Shown here in pieces: positions 33,835 through 36,254 of a DNA stretch of 36,254 nucleotides (the stretch's first letter is position 1; each line of letters begins with the position of its first letter). Origin of the DNA: Oscillatoriales cyanobacterium M59_W2019_021 (GTDB lineage Bacteria; Cyanobacteriota; Cyanobacteriia; Cyanobacteriales; Geitlerinemataceae). Made by a program: the position numbers and the translations under genes. The DNA lies in NCBI GenBank assembly GCA_015295945.1, contig DVED01000198.1, positions 1 to 36,254 on the forward strand, given 5' to 3'. The notes beneath the pieces were generated by a model. That model was not told the origin of the DNA, ran no database searches, and saw only the letters and a program-made list of their open reading frames with translations.

Positions 33835-33866
33835 GTAGGGTGTGTTGAGCGACAGCGAAACGCACC
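33835..33866. repeat. GTAGGGTG-family palindromic repeat, copy 5
   Basis: GTAGGGTGTGTTGAGCGACA followed by GCGAAACGCACC, in the same orientation as the copy at 1281 and slightly longer in the loop. It is located between uvrC and the membrane-protein gene. Confidence 0.7.
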
Positions 33867-33902
33867 ATTATCGATCTCATATCATTTACATGAATTGATG
33901 AA

Positions 33903-34604
33903 ATGAAATCTAATTCTTTGACCTTCACGAGAAAAATTAATAGATTTGCGATCGGTTTGATTCTCTTTGAAATTGCGATCGTTGTTATCTATCTCGGCAG
34001 TATTTTTGCAACCGGAACGCCTGATCCTCCCTTTGATATGAATGGGAAGATGACCGTTCCTTCTCTCCTGCAATCTTCACACCTACTAGCGATCGGTTTA
34101 ATTTCTCTCTTTCTATTTTTGAAGCTGCCGCGAGATCGAGGAAGACCCTCCCATCGCTTCATGCTGTCAACGGCAATTTTACTCATTTACGGAGCGATCG
34201 ACGAAGTCTTTAAAATTCACTTGCATTTAGCGGATTTTTTGCCAATCGAAAAGCGAAGCTGGATGGTCATTTACGCGATCGTCTTTTTCGGGTTGCCAAC
34301 CGTTTTTTACCGAGATCTCCTGTTCTTATGGCGACACCATCGTCGAGAAACCAGTTTTGCATTACTGGGAATGGTCATCTTCGCGGTGGGTGGATTTTTA
34401 GGAGAACTACTACGCGACTTCTTAATTTTTCCAGTTACGTACAAAATTTTCTCAGTTCGTGATATAATCGCAATTTATGAAAATATCGATCTTGTTGAAA
34501 GCTTTCGGATTGCTTTTGAAGAGTTCTTCGAGTTAAGTGGAGAAACCTTCGTACTGTACGGATTTATGCTGTTTGCCGCTAATAAAATCGCATCTCCAGA
34601 ATGA
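33903..34604 (+). CDS. Integral membrane protein of unknown function
   Basis: A 233-residue protein I do not recognise. About five or six hydrophobic segments: 14-36 (FAIGLILFEIAIVVIYLG), 56-74 (SSHLLAIGLISLFLFLKL), 88-100, 120-138 (WMVIYAIVFFGLPTVFY), 150-170 (FALLGMVIFAVGGFLGELL) and 212-228 (FVLYGFMLFAANKI). Polar residues inside helices include Asp/Glu in YGAIDEVFKIHLHLAD and EEFFELSGETF. Its stop overlaps the purN start as ATGA, so both are translated from one message and expression is coupled. No link to purine synthesis is evident. The short N-terminus is basic, with no signal peptide. Confidence 0.65.
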   Translation: MKSNSLTFTRKINRFAIGLILFEIAIVVIYLGSIFATGTPDPPFDMNGKMTVPSLLQSSHLLAIGLISLFLFLKLPRDRGRPSHRFMLSTAILLIYGAIDEVFKIHLHLADFLPIEKRSWMVIYAIVFFGLPTVFYRDLLFLWRHHRRETSFALLGMVIFAVGGFLGELLRDFLIFPVTYKIFSVRDIIAIYENIDLVESFRIAFEEFFELSGETFVLYGFMLFAANKIASPE

Positions 34605-35245
34605 AATCGATCGCCTCTACCCCTCATTTAATTTCTCCCGATTTACCCCTGCAAGCTAACGACTCCGTTCTCAAGTTAGCCGTTTTAGCTTCGGGAAATG
34701 GCAGCAACTTTGAAGCGATCGTGCAGGCGATCGCCGATGGCAAACTTCGCGCGGAAATTCCAATTTTGATTTATAATAACCCCGGTGCTGCTGTTGCCGC
34801 ACGCGCTCAACGGTGGGGAATTCCCGCACTCTTAATGAACCATCGCGACTATCAAAGTCGAGAAGCATTTGATTTTGAAATCGCGCAAACTTTGAAACAA
34901 TATGGCGTTGATTGGATCGTGATGGCAGGATGGATGCGAGTTGTCACTCAAGTTTTAATCGAAGCTTTTCCCAACCGAGTTATTAACATTCATCCAAGTT
35001 TGTTACCTAGTTTTCCGGGAATTCGGGCGATCGAGCAAGCGCTAAAAGCCGGGGTCAAAATTGCGGGTTGTACCGTCCACATCGTTACCCTAGAAGTGGA
35101 TAACGGACCGATTTTAATGCAGGCAGCCGTTCCCGTTTTCCCAGACGATACGCCGGAAACACTCCACGCCAGGGTGCAAATTCAAGAACACGAAATTTTA
35201 CCCCGAGCGATCGCCCTTGTCGCTTCTCAAGCCGCGAAAAGTTAA
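34601..35245 (+). CDS. purN: Phosphoribosylglycinamide formyltransferase
   Basis: Folate-dependent GAR transformylase, third step of purine synthesis, transferring formyl from 10-formyltetrahydrofolate. The 214 residues include ALA/VLASGNGSNFEAI (phosphate loop at about 28-40), MAGWMRV, and the catalytic triad spaced as in E. coli PurN: Asn130 and His132 in NIHPSLLPSFPG and Asp168 in VDNGPIL. An N-terminal extension of about 20 residues precedes the fold (compare the bacterial norm near 212). It overlaps the upstream gene by 4 bases and the downstream sulfotransferase gene by 1 base (TAATG), so the three form a tight operon. Confidence 0.96.
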   Translation: MKSIASTPHLISPDLPLQANDSVLKLAVLASGNGSNFEAIVQAIADGKLRAEIPILIYNNPGAAVAARAQRWGIPALLMNHRDYQSREAFDFEIAQTLKQYGVDWIVMAGWMRVVTQVLIEAFPNRVINIHPSLLPSFPGIRAIEQALKAGVKIAGCTVHIVTLEVDNGPILMQAAVPVFPDDTPETLHARVQIQEHEILPRAIALVASQAAKS

Positions 35246-36123
35246 TGTTAGACTTTTTAATTATCGGCGCTCAAAAGTGCGGGACAACTTCATTATATCA
35301 TTACTTAACCCAACACCCTCAAGTTGTCTCAGCAAATCAAAAAGAAGTTCATTTTTTCGATCTCAATTACAGTTTGGGTTTAGAGTGGTATAAAAGACAA
35401 TTAGGTCAAGGAGATTGCCCAAATTGTCTTTACGGCGAAGCCAGTCCCTACTACATCTTTCATCCCCGAGTTCCCCAGCGGGTTTACCAACACTTTCCCC
35501 AAGTTAAATTAATCGTCTTGTTGAGAAATCCGGTCGAGCGAGCCATTTCTCATTACTATCACGAATTCAATCGACTCAAAGTCGAAACCCTATCCCTAGA
35601 AGAAGCGATCGCGCGAGAACCCGAACGTTTAAAAGGCGAACTGGAAAAGCTAGACGCCGATCCGAATTACTACAGCTACAACCACCAACACTACACCTAT
35701 TTATCTCGGGGACTTTACCTCGAGCAACTTCAGCGGTGGATGAAACTGTTCCCTAAAGAACAATTTTTAATTCTCAGCAGCGAAGAATTTTGGACGAATC
35801 CCGATCGAACTTTAGCAGAAGTTCTTAATTTTTTACAACTCTCTCCCTTACAATTAGAAACCTATCTCAGTTATAACGCTGGAAACTATTCTCAGGGGGC
35901 ATCTTCTCCAAAAAATAGAATCTTAGAAAAAGTTCGATTGTTGCGGCAGCGTGTAACGTCTTATGCGGGTTTGTATTGGTACGAGCGTCCTAGAAAACTA
36001 GCCAACTTTAGTTTATCTTTTCAACAAAAATTAAACCAATACTTTCAAGAACCCAACGAGAAATTATTCTCATTTCTCCAACGAGATTTTAATTGGAAGT
36101 CAAAAAAGCAGAAGAACGGATGA
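35245..36123 (+). CDS. PAPS-dependent sulfotransferase (NDST-like domain)
   Basis: A 292-residue soluble sulfotransferase using 3'-phosphoadenylyl sulfate. The 5'-phosphosulfate-binding loop is IIGAQKCGTTSLYHYL with Lys11, which contacts the sulfate-leaving phosphate. The 3'-phosphate-binding stretch is VLLRNPVERAISHYY with Arg94 and Ser102. The family marker FFDLNYSLGLEWYKRQL at about 38-54 resembles heparan-type N- and O-sulfotransferases. The acceptor is unknown; sulfated exopolysaccharide or glycolipid is a guess. It starts within the purN stop codon (TAATG), so it is co-translated with purN. Base usage is AT-richer than upstream genes, as are its two operon partners. Confidence 0.92.
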   Translation: MLDFLIIGAQKCGTTSLYHYLTQHPQVVSANQKEVHFFDLNYSLGLEWYKRQLGQGDCPNCLYGEASPYYIFHPRVPQRVYQHFPQVKLIVLLRNPVERAISHYYHEFNRLKVETLSLEEAIAREPERLKGELEKLDADPNYYSYNHQHYTYLSRGLYLEQLQRWMKLFPKEQFLILSSEEFWTNPDRTLAEVLNFLQLSPLQLETYLSYNAGNYSQGASSPKNRILEKVRLLRQRVTSYAGLYWYERPRKLANFSLSFQQKLNQYFQEPNEKLFSFLQRDFNWKSKKQKNG

Positions 36124-36190
36124 TTTTCTTCTGCCGATCGATTTTTAGTTGAAGTTATAGCAGTACGCGCATACATTAGGACACATTTTT

Positions 36191-36254
36191 GTAGGGGCGA
36201 AGCATTTGCCCGAGAATTTGGTCGGCAGGATAACAACGTTTATGCAAATGCTTC
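36191..36254. repeat. GTAGGGGC-GAAGCATTTGC palindromic repeat, cut by the window end
   Basis: GAAGCATTTGC (36199-36209) and GCAAATGCTTC (36244-36254) form a perfect 11-bp inverted repeat, preceded by GTAGGGGC. The right arm reaches the last base, so the element probably continues with the complement of GTAGGGGC. It resembles the inner palindrome at 11079-11149. It lies about 70 bases past the sulfotransferase stop and may terminate that operon. Confidence 0.6.

Noticed and set aside
1-36254. tRNA, rRNA genes and CRISPR arrays
   Set aside because: No cloverleaf-type tRNA ends, rRNA segments or regular repeat-spacer arrays were recognised by eye; a tRNAscan-SE and CRISPR finder run would be the decisive test.

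Overview
The window reads as a chromosomal segment of a cyanobacterium. The evidence is a photosynthetic chlorophyll-pathway cyclase (AcsF), a Tab2/Atab2-type protein, a SLH-domain porin of the cyanobacterial type, a complete urtABCDE urea-uptake operon with an NtcA-type promoter, a long TIR-WD40 protein, frequent GCGATCGC (HIP1) octamers (for example at 1657, 1739, 2211 and 2409), and intergenic spacers full of C/G-rich low-complexity DNA. The species cannot be fixed from this sequence.

Layout. 1-8418: a C39-peptidase/GH19 hydrolase fusion (possibly 5'-partial), an MscS channel, a TIR-transmembrane-14xWD40 protein, a 74-residue Cys-rich small protein and a HAD phosphatase. 8611-12922: acsF and hemF, divergent and both oxygen-dependent tetrapyrrole enzymes, then an AlgI-like MBOAT acyltransferase. 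13158-16510: a small secreted protein, a RuvX/YqgF-like protein with a TTG start, a Tab2-family protein and a PmbA/TldE-like protein. 16511-18724: an AT-rich, HIP1-free island with a type II restriction-modification pair, an alpha-class N6-adenine methyltransferase overlapping a PD-(D/E)XK protein. 19300-26447 (minus strand): urtA-urtB-urtC-urtD-urtE followed by murD. 26448-28806: an intergenic region with two outward-facing NtcA-type promoters, then a porin. 28958-31820: a cobalamin riboswitch driving hupE, a Uma2-family nuclease and cobW. 31907-36123: uvrC, then an overlapping trio of a membrane protein, purN and a sulfotransferase.

How the parts work together. The urt genes encode a high-affinity urea ABC transporter, and its upstream site has the canonical GTA-N8-TAC-N22-TAnnnT arrangement, so nitrogen control is likely. 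HupE under a B12 riboswitch is best read as a cobalt transporter; CobW, a metallo-GTPase, lies 1 kb away on the other strand. AcsF and HemF share a divergent control region.

The non-coding DNA is unusually structured. I see four MITE-like elements with terminal inverted repeats (one inside the urt operon), five copies of a roughly 30-bp imperfect palindrome, related longer palindromes, and low-complexity tracts that invade gene ends and create false N-terminal or C-terminal extensions. No tRNA, rRNA or CRISPR array was recognised. The best candidates for new biology are the restriction-modification island with its palindromic leader and the membrane-anchored TIR-WD40 protein. Neither can be called a new system from sequence alone.
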